Of a stretch of DNA of 16,732 nt, positions 1-5,908 are shown piece by piece. A program made the position numbers and the translations under genes. Source of the DNA: an uncultured Flavobacterium sp. (GTDB lineage Bacteria > Bacteroidota > Bacteroidia > Flavobacteriales > Flavobacteriaceae); assembly GCA_946480635.1 (NCBI GenBank), contig CAMLKV010000007.1, forward strand, positions 1-16,732. The letters run 5' to 3'. The notes below the pieces were generated by a model. The model had not been told where the DNA came from. It worked only from the letters and a program-made list of their open reading frames with translations, and did not search any database. The stretch's first letter is position 1. Each line of letters starts with the position of its first letter.

Positions 1-1086
1 GGCATTAGGTTGCACATCTGTTGCGCTTCCCCAAGGTTTAGTTCTAAGTGTATTACTGGGAGAAATCGTATATTCTTTATTCGCTTTTATAGAATCTCCA
101 GAAAATACCATATGAGATACATTTGCAGAGTCTTTTATATCTTTATTTAATAGCCAATCTTTACCTTGATCAGGTAAAACAGTCTTAATAGAACCGTCTT
201 TGGTAATATATTGATATGCAGCATTTGGAGTGTTTCTTTTATGTTCAAATGTTGCCCAAATCATCTCAGGATGTCCATTAGCGCTCCCCACAATATGCAT
301 ACCCACTAAAGCTAATTTTGCTTTACGCTCACTTTTTATTGTCCAAAGTTTATCGCTCACTTTGTTATAAACAGGTATTGTGGCATCAATAACCACAAAT
401 TCTTCTGTATTTTCAACTTTAGATACATCAACCCATGAGGTTTTAATTTCTAATGCCAAAGCATCAGGGTTTTTGAGTGTAATGCCATTCTCTTTGGCAA
501 ATGCGAAAATACTGTCTCTTGCCGACTTAGTTGTTGGAAAGGTATTTCCTTTCATTTTCTTTTGGTTCACAGCGTTTAAAAATTCAACATAAACATCATT
601 TACCATAGAAATGTAGTATACTAAATTTCCATTAACATCCATTAAAACATCATCAGTAGCTTGATCTTCTTCACTTATAATTTTTCCAGTTTTATCAACA
701 TTAGCAAAAGCTCTAAGCAATTGACCTTCCTTATGTGGGATTAAATTTCTATGTCCATCAACTTTAGGAGAAACTGTATAAAATTCAGGTGATTCAAATA
801 CTGTTTTATTCTTTTCATCTCTAGAGGTCATCCATAAAAACATACGTTCAGACCACTTATAAAAATCACAATTGTTATCATGTACGAAATCTACACTATT
901 GGCAGGTGTAATTTGACCATTTTCTGTGATGGTCCCATTTTTAAACCAAGTTTTAAACTCGGCATCAGATATTTCACATGAAGTTATTACGTCTTTAGGA
1001 AGTTTTCCGTTTTCTAGTTTACAGCTTAAGACAGATGTTCCTAAAATAGTTAATAAAAAAAATTTGGTTACGGTTCTTTTTTTCAT
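1..1086 (-). CDS. Lipoprotein with GMHIVG / WATFEH motifs (partial, 3' end outside window)
   Basis: Reading the minus strand from the ATG at 1086-1084 gives 362 codons without a stop, and the frame runs off the left edge. Residues 1-22 form a lipoprotein signal: a basic start (MKKR), a hydrophobic stretch (FFLLTILG), then the lipobox VLSC with Cys22 as the lipidation site. The mature protein should therefore be membrane-anchored outside the cytoplasm. A GMHIVG segment followed by WATFEH (about 277-282) resembles a conserved stretch that I recall in cytochrome-c-like proteins of Gram-negative bacteria. No CxxCH haem site lies in the visible part; one could lie in the missing C-terminus. The gene diverges from the rightward cluster across a 488-base gap and is probably not part of it. 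Function is unknown. Confidence 0.88.
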   Translation of the reverse strand, partial: MKKRTVTKFFLLTILGTSVLSCKLENGKLPKDVITSCEISDAEFKTWFKNGTITENGQITPANSVDFVHDNNCDFYKWSERMFLWMTSRDEKNKTVFESPEFYTVSPKVDGHRNLIPHKEGQLLRAFANVDKTGKIISEEDQATDDVLMDVNGNLVYYISMVNDVYVEFLNAVNQKKMKGNTFPTTKSARDSIFAFAKENGITLKNPDALALEIKTSWVDVSKVENTEEFVVIDATIPVYNKVSDKLWTIKSERKAKLALVGMHIVGSANGHPEMIWATFEHKRNTPNAAYQYITKDGSIKTVLPDQGKDWLLNKDIKDSANVSHMVFSGDSIKANKEYTISPSNTLRTKPWGSATDVQPNA

Positions 1087-1574
1087 AATTGAAAGTTGTT
1101 TTAGTTTGTTTTCAGATACTGTGAAATTAAACTTCAGAAATTAATTTTTTTACCGTAGAAATACTTGTTTTTGATTACTGACAAATTATCTAGTATTATT
1201 TGCATATGTATTTTTATTTGTAAGAAATATCTTTTTAATATTTTATATCATTTCAGATCTTTAAAATTGAAGTGAAAGATCATTTTTGAATTAATTTAAA
1301 ATTGTAAATACTTATTTATCAATTAATTAGTTAAAATTTTAATATAAAATGAAATCAGGTATTTTTACCTATAAACCCATTTTTCATTTTATCTACTTTT
1401 GAAATGGTAGTACTACACAATTGAATTACTGTTGTGAAATAAGCTTTAATCATAGGAGTAATTTAATAAGAGTTTTGGGTAAACTAGAGACGTCTATATT
1501 TATCTATTTTTTAAACAACAATCAGAGTTAAAACTCCGATAAACAATCAGTATTAATCATTAACTAATTAAAAA
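1087..1574. other. Divergent AT-rich intergenic region
   Basis: I see no credible gene in this 488-base stretch. It separates the leftward lipoprotein gene from the rightward cluster, so it should hold promoters for both. It contains a short hairpin at 1256-1281 (GATCTTT/AAAGATC with a 12-base loop), followed on the plus strand by TTTTT at 1283-1287. It also has a small GAGTT/AACTC hairpin at 1525-1536, in the probable leader of the first rightward gene. A candidate plus-strand promoter is listed separately. I found no convincing TAnnTTTG element for the minus-strand gene. Confidence 0.6.
1473..1502 (+). promoter_or_regulatory. Candidate Bacteroidota-type promoter for the 1575-3649 genes
   Basis: TTTTG at 1473-1477 and TATATTTA at 1495-1502 are separated by 17 bases. 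This fits the -33 TTTG / -7 TAnnTTTG promoter of Bacteroidota, with one mismatch (final G to A). Transcription would begin near 1507-1510 and leave a leader of roughly 65 bases before the ATG at 1575. In a region this AT-rich a chance match is possible. Confidence 0.42.
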
Positions 1575-1916
1575 ATGAGTACAAAAGATATTTCTACAGC
1601 GGATGGAAAATTGTTTTTTTCTAATCCTCCACATCCTGATAGCACATTTCAACCAGAAATGAAAGATTTAAATGACTTAAAGGATTTTAAAATTGATACT
1701 TCTGCAGCAAAAGCAAATAAATCAGGGGCACCTATTCCTAAAGTTGCAGTTTACAATGTTGCGCAAGATGTTGTTGTTACACCTTCTAATCCATTAATTA
1801 TTTCTGGAAGTGGTCCGGTTCAAGTAGCTTATAATAAAGTAACTATCCAGCCTGGGGGGCAAATTAAAGTATTAACTACTGCAGATATTAAAATTGCTGA
1901 GTTAATCAAACAGTAA
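1575..1916 (+). CDS. Small unknown protein (113 aa), first gene of the rightward cluster
   Basis: I do not recognise this gene. The product has no signal peptide, no cysteine and no membrane segment. The N-terminal half (about 1-55) is polar, rich in Asp, Lys and Pro, and probably disordered. The C-terminal half alternates hydrophobic and polar residues (VVVTPSNPLIISGSG, then VQVAYNKVTIQPGG, then IKVLTTADIKI), which suggests a small beta-sandwich or beta-solenoid. The stretch NPLIISGSG loosely echoes the start of the next protein (GDIIISGVDG). The ATG follows an A-rich leader, which is normal for this phylum. It lies 32 bases upstream of the glycine-rich gene, so the two are probably co-transcribed. 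It could be a partner or chaperone of that protein, or a precursor substrate for the enzymes downstream; nothing in the sequence decides between these. Confidence 0.82.
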   Translation: MSTKDISTADGKLFFSNPPHPDSTFQPEMKDLNDLKDFKIDTSAAKANKSGAPIPKVAVYNVAQDVVVTPSNPLIISGSGPVQVAYNKVTIQPGGQIKVLTTADIKIAELIKQ

Positions 1917-1948
1917 TCAAATAATAATCAAACTAAAAAAGAGAAAAC

Positions 1949-2614
1949 ATGAGTAATTTAAACGGAGATATAATAATTTCAGGAGTAGATGGTACTAACG
2001 GAATTGAAGGACAAGGTTTTTCTAGTGCAGCACCAAGTGGTAATAATGGTACTGATGCTCATTGCGATTGGGATTCAGTATGTAGACCGCATTCTTCTGC
2101 TGGTACAGCTGGTGCAAATGGAGCAGAAGCTGGTTCAGGATCTTCAGGAGGTAATGGAGGTGATTGCCCTTCTGTAAATATTGTAATAGGTCAATTATCA
2201 GGTTCTTTACTAGTTGCAGCAGCAGCTGGTGATGGTGGTAACGGCGGTAACGGTGGTAACGGACAAACTGGAGGTAATGGAGGAGATGGAGGTAAAGCTT
2301 CAAGTTGTCCAGCCGGTTCAGATTGTTCTAGAAGTGACGGTGGAGCAGCCGGTAACGGTGGCAACGGTGGTAATGGCGGTAACGGTGGTAATGGCGGTAA
2401 TGGTAACACCATTGTTGTACAGTATCACGGTGGTAGTGTTATGTCTTCTTCACCAGTTCCTAAAGGAGGAAATGGAGGCGTTGGTGGTACTGGCGGAAGC
2501 GCAGGTAAAGCAGGGTCTCCTAATGGAGCTCAAGGCTCTGGAGGTAAAGCAGGAACATCTGGAGCATCTGGGAATAATGGTACACAAGCCCAAATTATTT
2601 TACAACAAGTATAA
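1949..2614 (+). CDS. Glycine-rich GGN-repeat protein, probable polyglycine-II bundle
   Basis: This 221-residue protein is dominated by glycine tripeptide repeats. Long GGN runs lie at about 97-112 and 135-152, with looser GxG/GGx repeats at about 50-72 and 173-210. Between them lie short hydrophobic segments (DIIISG at 7-12, VNIVIGQLSGSLLVAAAAG at 76-94, TIVVQY at 154-159, AQIILQQ at 214-220) that look like beta strands or turns between helices. There are five cysteines (39, 45, 73, 120, 126), and no signal peptide. Gly-x-x repeats with interspersed cysteines and GGNGGNGN-type runs recall the polyglycine-II bundle of snow-flea antifreeze protein and phage S16 Gp38. The resemblance may be only compositional. 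Role unknown: a structural spacer, adhesin, ice-binding protein or modification substrate are all possible. It is flanked by gaps of 32 and 12 bases. Confidence 0.85.
   Translation: MSNLNGDIIISGVDGTNGIEGQGFSSAAPSGNNGTDAHCDWDSVCRPHSSAGTAGANGAEAGSGSSGGNGGDCPSVNIVIGQLSGSLLVAAAAGDGGNGGNGGNGQTGGNGGDGGKASSCPAGSDCSRSDGGAAGNGGNGGNGGNGGNGGNGNTIVVQYHGGSVMSSSPVPKGGNGGVGGTGGSAGKAGSPNGAQGSGGKAGTSGASGNNGTQAQIILQQV
2228..2293 (+). repeat. 9-base-period GGN-codon repeat, block 1
   Basis: Imperfect tandem units of the type GGTAACGGT or GGTAATGGA encode GNG/GGN tripeptides inside the glycine-rich gene (residues about 94-115). The units differ mostly at third codon positions, so the protein repeat is kept while the DNA repeat has diverged. 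Confidence 0.75.
2351..2405 (+). repeat. 9-base-period GGN-codon repeat, block 2
   Basis: About six tandem units of GGTAAYGGY encode an uninterrupted GNG run at residues 135-152. This is the most regular DNA repeat in the window, and its unit number could vary between strains by slippage. Confidence 0.8.
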
Positions 2615-2626
2615 AGTTATAACGCT

Positions 2627-3649
2627 ATGAATACGACTAAAAATTCAATTTTGTCAAACGTAGCAAAACTTTCTTCTTATGCATCCACACTTAGTTTGGC
2701 TCCGGCCAAACAAGTGCTGGATCTAAGAGATGAATTACTTGCTTTACCTACTGACACAGATCTTCAATTAGGAGGTAGATCGGGCTTAAACATTGATGGT
2801 ACTCCATTACAGTATTGTATTAGTTCTTCAAATGAAGGTTTGCATGGACGTTTTATAAGTGATCCTTCTTGTATTGTAGGCTCACCAGAAGAACGTTTTA
2901 AATATAGTTATCAAGCTTTACAAAAATTATATGTTACAACACAAACAGAAGAAATAAAAGACCTTTGCGAGGAAATGTTAGATTTTCATTTACCTGATTC
3001 AAAGGAAAATATGGAAGATTATCCAGATGGTGTTTTTTGGTTGGGAGCTTCGCCAGATAGTAAAGGAATGGCTATTTATATTGATGGAAGAAGAGGAGGT
3101 AAGGAGGCTTCATGGGAAAGATTTAGAGCTTGGTTACACCATTTAATGCCTGATAATAGAGAGGTTGATGATTTTGTAACTACCTTAAAACCCTATGCAA
3201 ATATCATGAGTATAGGATTAGAAGGGAGTTCATTAAAAAACTTAAGAGCAAAAATTTATTTTAGATTAACACATAAACTTTCTATTGATGATTTAAAAAT
3301 AGAAGTGTTACGTAATGAATCGGTTTCAAATTTCTTAAATGATGTTATTGGTGATAAGGATATAAACTTGGCTGGTGTTGTTTTTAATGTAGGTTTCCAC
3401 ATTGCAAGTTCCAAATTATTTGATGCTAAAATTGATGTTTGCGCCTGTCCTTCATATGTTGAACTAAATCCTAGTGAATGGGTAGTTTTATTAGATAAAA
3501 CAGCATTAAAAAATAATGTAACCAAATTTCCAATAAAAGAAGAAATTTTAGAAAATGACTGTGCCGTTTCTTATTACGGATTAGGAATAGATATCATGGG
3601 AAATAAAAGACTAAACCTTTATTTAAAGAATAAAATCTCATCCAATTAG
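2627..3649 (+). CDS. Unknown 340-aa enzyme-like protein, possibly an ABBA-fold prenyltransferase
   Basis: The product is soluble, with no signal peptide or membrane segment. After a helical N-terminus (about 1-45) come repeated strand motifs ending in an aromatic hydrophobic strand: LNIDGTPLQYCIS (54-66), KGMAIYIDGR (146-155), LRAKIYFRL (206-214), VVFNVGFHIA (251-260) and YYGLGIDIMGNKRLNLYL (316-333). Helical segments separate them. Basic-x-K/N-x-Tyr strands such as RAKIYF and RLNLYL recall the tyrosine-lined beta strands of ABBA-barrel aromatic and indole prenyltransferases (NphB/CloQ, LynF, DMATS families), and the length also fits. I cannot align it with certainty, so this is a tentative fold guess. 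It starts 12 bases after the glycine-rich gene. A weak AT hairpin at its stop (GAATTT/AAATTC, 3649-3668, then CCTTTTT) could end this transcription unit. Confidence 0.8.
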   Translation: MNTTKNSILSNVAKLSSYASTLSLAPAKQVLDLRDELLALPTDTDLQLGGRSGLNIDGTPLQYCISSSNEGLHGRFISDPSCIVGSPEERFKYSYQALQKLYVTTQTEEIKDLCEEMLDFHLPDSKENMEDYPDGVFWLGASPDSKGMAIYIDGRRGGKEASWERFRAWLHHLMPDNREVDDFVTTLKPYANIMSIGLEGSSLKNLRAKIYFRLTHKLSIDDLKIEVLRNESVSNFLNDVIGDKDINLAGVVFNVGFHIASSKLFDAKIDVCACPSYVELNPSEWVVLLDKTALKNNVTKFPIKEEILENDCAVSYYGLGIDIMGNKRLNLYLKNKISSN

Positions 3650-3675
3650 AATTTAGTTACTCAAATTCCCTTTTT
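3649..3675 (+). terminator. Weak candidate terminator after the 340-aa gene
   Basis: GAATTT (3649-3654) pairs with AAATTC (3663-3668) across an 8-base loop, and CC then TTTTT follows. The stem is short and AT-only, so termination would be inefficient. Its position directly at the stop codon is the main support. Confidence 0.25.
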
Positions 3676-3716
3676 AAGCTAAATACTTAATAATTCAAAA
3701 TTTACTATTGTAGAAT

Positions 3717-3790
3717 GCATACTGCAATCTGCATAAGGCTCTTATTATCTACACCTATGAAATCGGCATAAACTAGCAGTTTGCGTATGC
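3717..3790. repeat. Imperfect inverted repeat in the 3650-3848 gap
   Basis: GCATACTGCAATCTGC (3717-3732) is complementary to GCAGTTTGCGTATGC (3776-3790) apart from one mismatch and one extra base. The enclosed loop is about 43 bases. It could fold into a long hairpin or mark paired protein-binding sites. It has no T-run and does not look like an intrinsic terminator. Confidence 0.55.
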
Positions 3791-3814
3791 AAACATCAAT
3801 GAATAAATCGATAA

Positions 3815-3851
3815 CATATGTGACCTATGATAAATAAAATTTACACATATG
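3815..3851 (+). promoter_or_regulatory. Hairpin enclosing the start codon of the CxxC protein gene
   Basis: CATATGTG (3815-3822) pairs perfectly with CACATATG (3844-3851) across a 21-base AT-rich loop. The last three bases of the right arm are the ATG of the next gene (3849-3851). In mRNA this could hide the start codon and limit or regulate translation. CATATG is itself a palindrome, so a dimeric protein-binding site is an alternative. Confidence 0.4.
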
Positions 3852-4154
3852 AAACAAAGTATAATTATTCCCAAGAATAAGATAGCCATTTATTACCAAG
3901 GATACTGTGCGAAATGCAGATTTCTATCAAAGTTGGTGGTTGTTTTGTCCTTATACATTATTGAAAGGATACCTCTAGAGGTTGATGAAAGTATTCAACT
4001 TTTTTTTGAAGATTATCCTAAAGCTAAAGGGTATCCAATACTTTTCCTTGGCCAAACACCAATTTATAATTACTGGGTTTTTCCAGCTGTTCCTTTTGCT
4101 ATTGTACTGTCTTGGTTTTACAAACTTCAAAACTTGTTTATTCAAGACAATTAA
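3849..4154 (+). CDS. Small CxxC thioredoxin-like (DCC/DUF393-like) protein
   Basis: This 101-residue protein begins with a short strand, then YYQGYCAKCRF. Cys20 and Cys23 form a CxxC pair followed by a helix (about 24-38), the layout of thioredoxin-fold proteins. The motif resembles the DGxCxxC start of the DCC family (DUF393), although the Asp-Gly pair is replaced by Gln-Gly. A GYPILFLGQTPIY segment (61-73) could supply the cis-proline strand, and the C-terminal part (about 75-98) is very hydrophobic and could touch or cross a membrane. It is shorter than typical DCC proteins. A redox or disulfide role is inferred; it might serve the cysteine-containing glycine-rich protein or the oxygenases nearby. 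A stop codon at 3831 in the same frame makes 3849 the first possible ATG. The gene ends 28 bases before the first dioxygenase. Confidence 0.7.
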   Translation: MKQSIIIPKNKIAIYYQGYCAKCRFLSKLVVVLSLYIIERIPLEVDESIQLFFEDYPKAKGYPILFLGQTPIYNYWVFPAVPFAIVLSWFYKLQNLFIQDN

Positions 4155-4182
4155 CCAACGTCTAATTTTTTTATAAAAAAAT

Positions 4183-5037
4183 ATGAGAAATGTTTTCAAC
4201 GATCCTATTCTGCAAAAAGAGTTTGAAGAAAAGGGATATGTGGTGATTGACTTCTTAAATCCTTCAGAAGTTGCTTCATTGCAACAATTATATAATCAAT
4301 TAAATGCACAGCCAAAAGAAAGAGGTTTTTCAACTTCTAATATGAGTATGGATGCAGAGTACAGAAAAAAGGTATCTGCTGGAATAACCAATACTTTTAA
4401 AAACGCTGTTGCATTACATTTAGATAACTTTAAGCTCTTTTTTGGAATATTTACTTCAAAGCAAGCTAACCAATCAGAAAGTATTTGTTCTATACATCAG
4501 GATCCTGCTTATGTTGATGAAGCAAAGTATCAAGGTATTACTTTGTGGGTACCACTTATAGATACTAATGAAATGAATGGTGCTCTTGAAGTTATTGATG
4601 GTAGTCAGCATTTAAATAATGGTCCTCGAAGCACCCTTCCAAAATTTCCATACAATGAATTAAGTCCATATTTGATCGAAAATTATTTCAAACGATTAGA
4701 TATTAAGGCTGGACAAGCTTACATAGGCAGTTCTAAAGTGTTTCATTGGTCGCCATCTAATCATAGTGATACTGAAAGAGTAGCTGCTTTAGCATGGTTA
4801 GCAGAGGAAGAAAGTCAAATGCGCTGTTATTATCAAGATTTTAGAAATCCAAGTGATCTTATGGAAGTGTTTGAACTAGAACCTGATTATTATATAGAAA
4901 CGCCACTTTTTAGCCGACCTGAAGAATCAAGAGCTAAAAAAATAGGAGAGGTACCATATTATTTTGACGCTCTTGATGAAGAGAAAGTCAGAATGATTTT
5001 AGGAGAGTCAAAAAAGGAAAGTAAACTATCTGTTTAA
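4183..5037 (+). CDS. PhyH-family Fe(II)/2-oxoglutarate dioxygenase, copy 1
   Basis: The 284-residue protein opens with the usual PhyH N-terminus (FEEKGYVVIDFLNPSEVASL). It carries the metal triad His105-x-Asp107 (in IHQDPAYVDE) and His188 (in VFHWSPSN), with Arg199 placed to bind the 2-oxoglutarate carboxylate. WVPLIDTNEMNGALEVIDGSQH (about 122-143) and KAGQAYIGSSKVFH are typical of the double-stranded beta-helix core. It should therefore hydroxylate a substrate using O2 and 2-oxoglutarate in the cytoplasm. Family members act on fatty acyl-CoAs, terpenoids, antibiotics and occasionally other small molecules; the substrate cannot be read here. It is paralogous to the next gene, from which it is separated by a single base, implying co-translation. 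Confidence 0.93.
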   Translation: MRNVFNDPILQKEFEEKGYVVIDFLNPSEVASLQQLYNQLNAQPKERGFSTSNMSMDAEYRKKVSAGITNTFKNAVALHLDNFKLFFGIFTSKQANQSESICSIHQDPAYVDEAKYQGITLWVPLIDTNEMNGALEVIDGSQHLNNGPRSTLPKFPYNELSPYLIENYFKRLDIKAGQAYIGSSKVFHWSPSNHSDTERVAALAWLAEEESQMRCYYQDFRNPSDLMEVFELEPDYYIETPLFSRPEESRAKKIGEVPYYFDALDEEKVRMILGESKKESKLSV

Positions 5038-5038
5038 G

Positions 5039-5908
5039 ATGAATGCAGTAAATAAAAATAGGGCACTTTTTAAAAATCCTGAACATCAAAATTTGTTTGA
5101 CAAGAACGGATATGTTGTAGTTGACTTTTTAACTTCAAGCGAAGTTAATTCACTCAAAGCTAATTATGATGCTTTGGAAAGTGATCTTGGCAAGGCCGCT
5201 TTTGCTTCAACGATTATGAGTAAGAATGCAGTTTTTAGAAATGAAGTTTCTAGAGTGATTGAGAACCATTTTAAAAATGCAATGCAAGATATTTTTATGG
5301 ACGTTACTTTTTTTTGGGGAAATTTTAATATCAAATATCCAAATTCAACTATTGGAACAGTACCATTGCATCAAGACCCTTCTTTTTTAGATGAACGAAA
5401 CTACCAGCCTTTAGGTCTTTGGGTTCCTCTTATAGATACTAATGAAATAAATGGAGGCCTGCAAGTGATTCCTGGGAGTCAGCACTTTTTACATTTTCCA
5501 AGATGTGGGGGAGAACCTTTTCCATATATAACAATACAAGAAGAGCTTTTAGAGAAATTTGGTGAATTATTATATATGAAAGCTGGTCAAGCTTACATTG
5601 GGAATCCGGCAGTATTTCATGCTTCGCCAACAAACAAAAGCAATGAGCCAAGAATTGTTGCAGCTGGCTTAGCTGGCCCAGCAGAATCAAATTTGCGATA
5701 CCATTATCATAATGTTTCTCAAAAAACAGCAGAAATATTTAATGTAGATCAAAAATATTATCTCTCAGAGCCTCTTTTTAGCAAACCAAATTCCGAAGAA
5801 TACAAACTCATTGAGAGTGTTGGTTTTGAAAAGGTAATTGCTTCAAAAGAAAAACTATTTGATTATTTAAGCCAATTTAAAAAAGAGAATCATGTCACAA
5901 GTTGCTAA
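5039..5908 (+). CDS. PhyH-family Fe(II)/2-oxoglutarate dioxygenase, copy 2
   Basis: This 289-residue paralogue of the preceding gene shares the same N-terminus (NGYVVVDFLTSSEVNSL) and core blocks (WVPLIDTNEINGGLQVIPGSQH; KAGQAYIGNPAVFH). The metal site is complete: His111-x-Asp113 and His194, with Arg205 as the 2-oxoglutarate anchor. Both copies therefore look active. The two differ most between the conserved blocks, in the region after GSQH (FLHFPRCGGEPFPY here), which often shapes substrate choice in this family. They may thus act on different positions or on successive intermediates. The stop codon overlaps the start of the following gene by 17 bases, a strong sign of translational coupling. 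Confidence 0.93.
   Translation: MNAVNKNRALFKNPEHQNLFDKNGYVVVDFLTSSEVNSLKANYDALESDLGKAAFASTIMSKNAVFRNEVSRVIENHFKNAMQDIFMDVTFFWGNFNIKYPNSTIGTVPLHQDPSFLDERNYQPLGLWVPLIDTNEINGGLQVIPGSQHFLHFPRCGGEPFPYITIQEELLEKFGELLYMKAGQAYIGNPAVFHASPTNKSNEPRIVAAGLAGPAESNLRYHYHNVSQKTAEIFNVDQKYYLSEPLFSKPNSEEYKLIESVGFEKVIASKEKLFDYLSQFKKENHVTSC

Noticed and set aside
380..1144. Plus-strand open frames at 380-592 and 926-1144.
   Set aside because: Both are antisense to the lipoprotein gene, which has a clear lipobox and an uninterrupted 362-codon frame. Their compositions are not protein-like.
1169..1203. Second promoter match, TTTTG followed by TATTATTTG.
   Set aside because: The -7 element has one base too many before TTTG and lies about 370 bases from the first gene. 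The match at 1473-1502 is closer and better spaced.
2228..2405. CRISPR-like regular spacing of short repeats.
   Set aside because: Units are 9 bases, in frame with a gene, and have no spacers of unique sequence.
1949..2614. Mycobacterial PE_PGRS protein or horizontal transfer from high-GC bacteria.
   Set aside because: There is no PE domain, and codon choice outside forced glycine codons is AT-rich like the neighbours. The similarity is from the repeat alone.
1989..2630. Other open frames over the glycine-rich gene on both strands (1989-2177, 2022-2303, 2191-2412 and 2214-2630), including a proline/leucine-rich one.
   Set aside because: A 9-base GGN repeat keeps several other frames free of stops, giving Pro/Leu, Val/Met or His/Tyr runs. 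Spacing from neighbours and normal N- and C-termini support the Gly frame.
3716..3772. An 18-codon open frame in the 3650-3848 gap.
   Set aside because: It is very short, overlaps the inverted repeat and has no supporting signal.
3717..3790. Integron attC site.
   Set aside because: The inverted repeat lacks the paired RYYYAAC/GTTRRRY core sites and no integrase or cassette array is present.
3975..4199. Open frames at 3975-4199 (minus) and 3982-4176 (plus).
   Set aside because: They overlap the CxxC protein gene in other frames and show only low-complexity Phe/Lys/Leu composition from AT-rich DNA.
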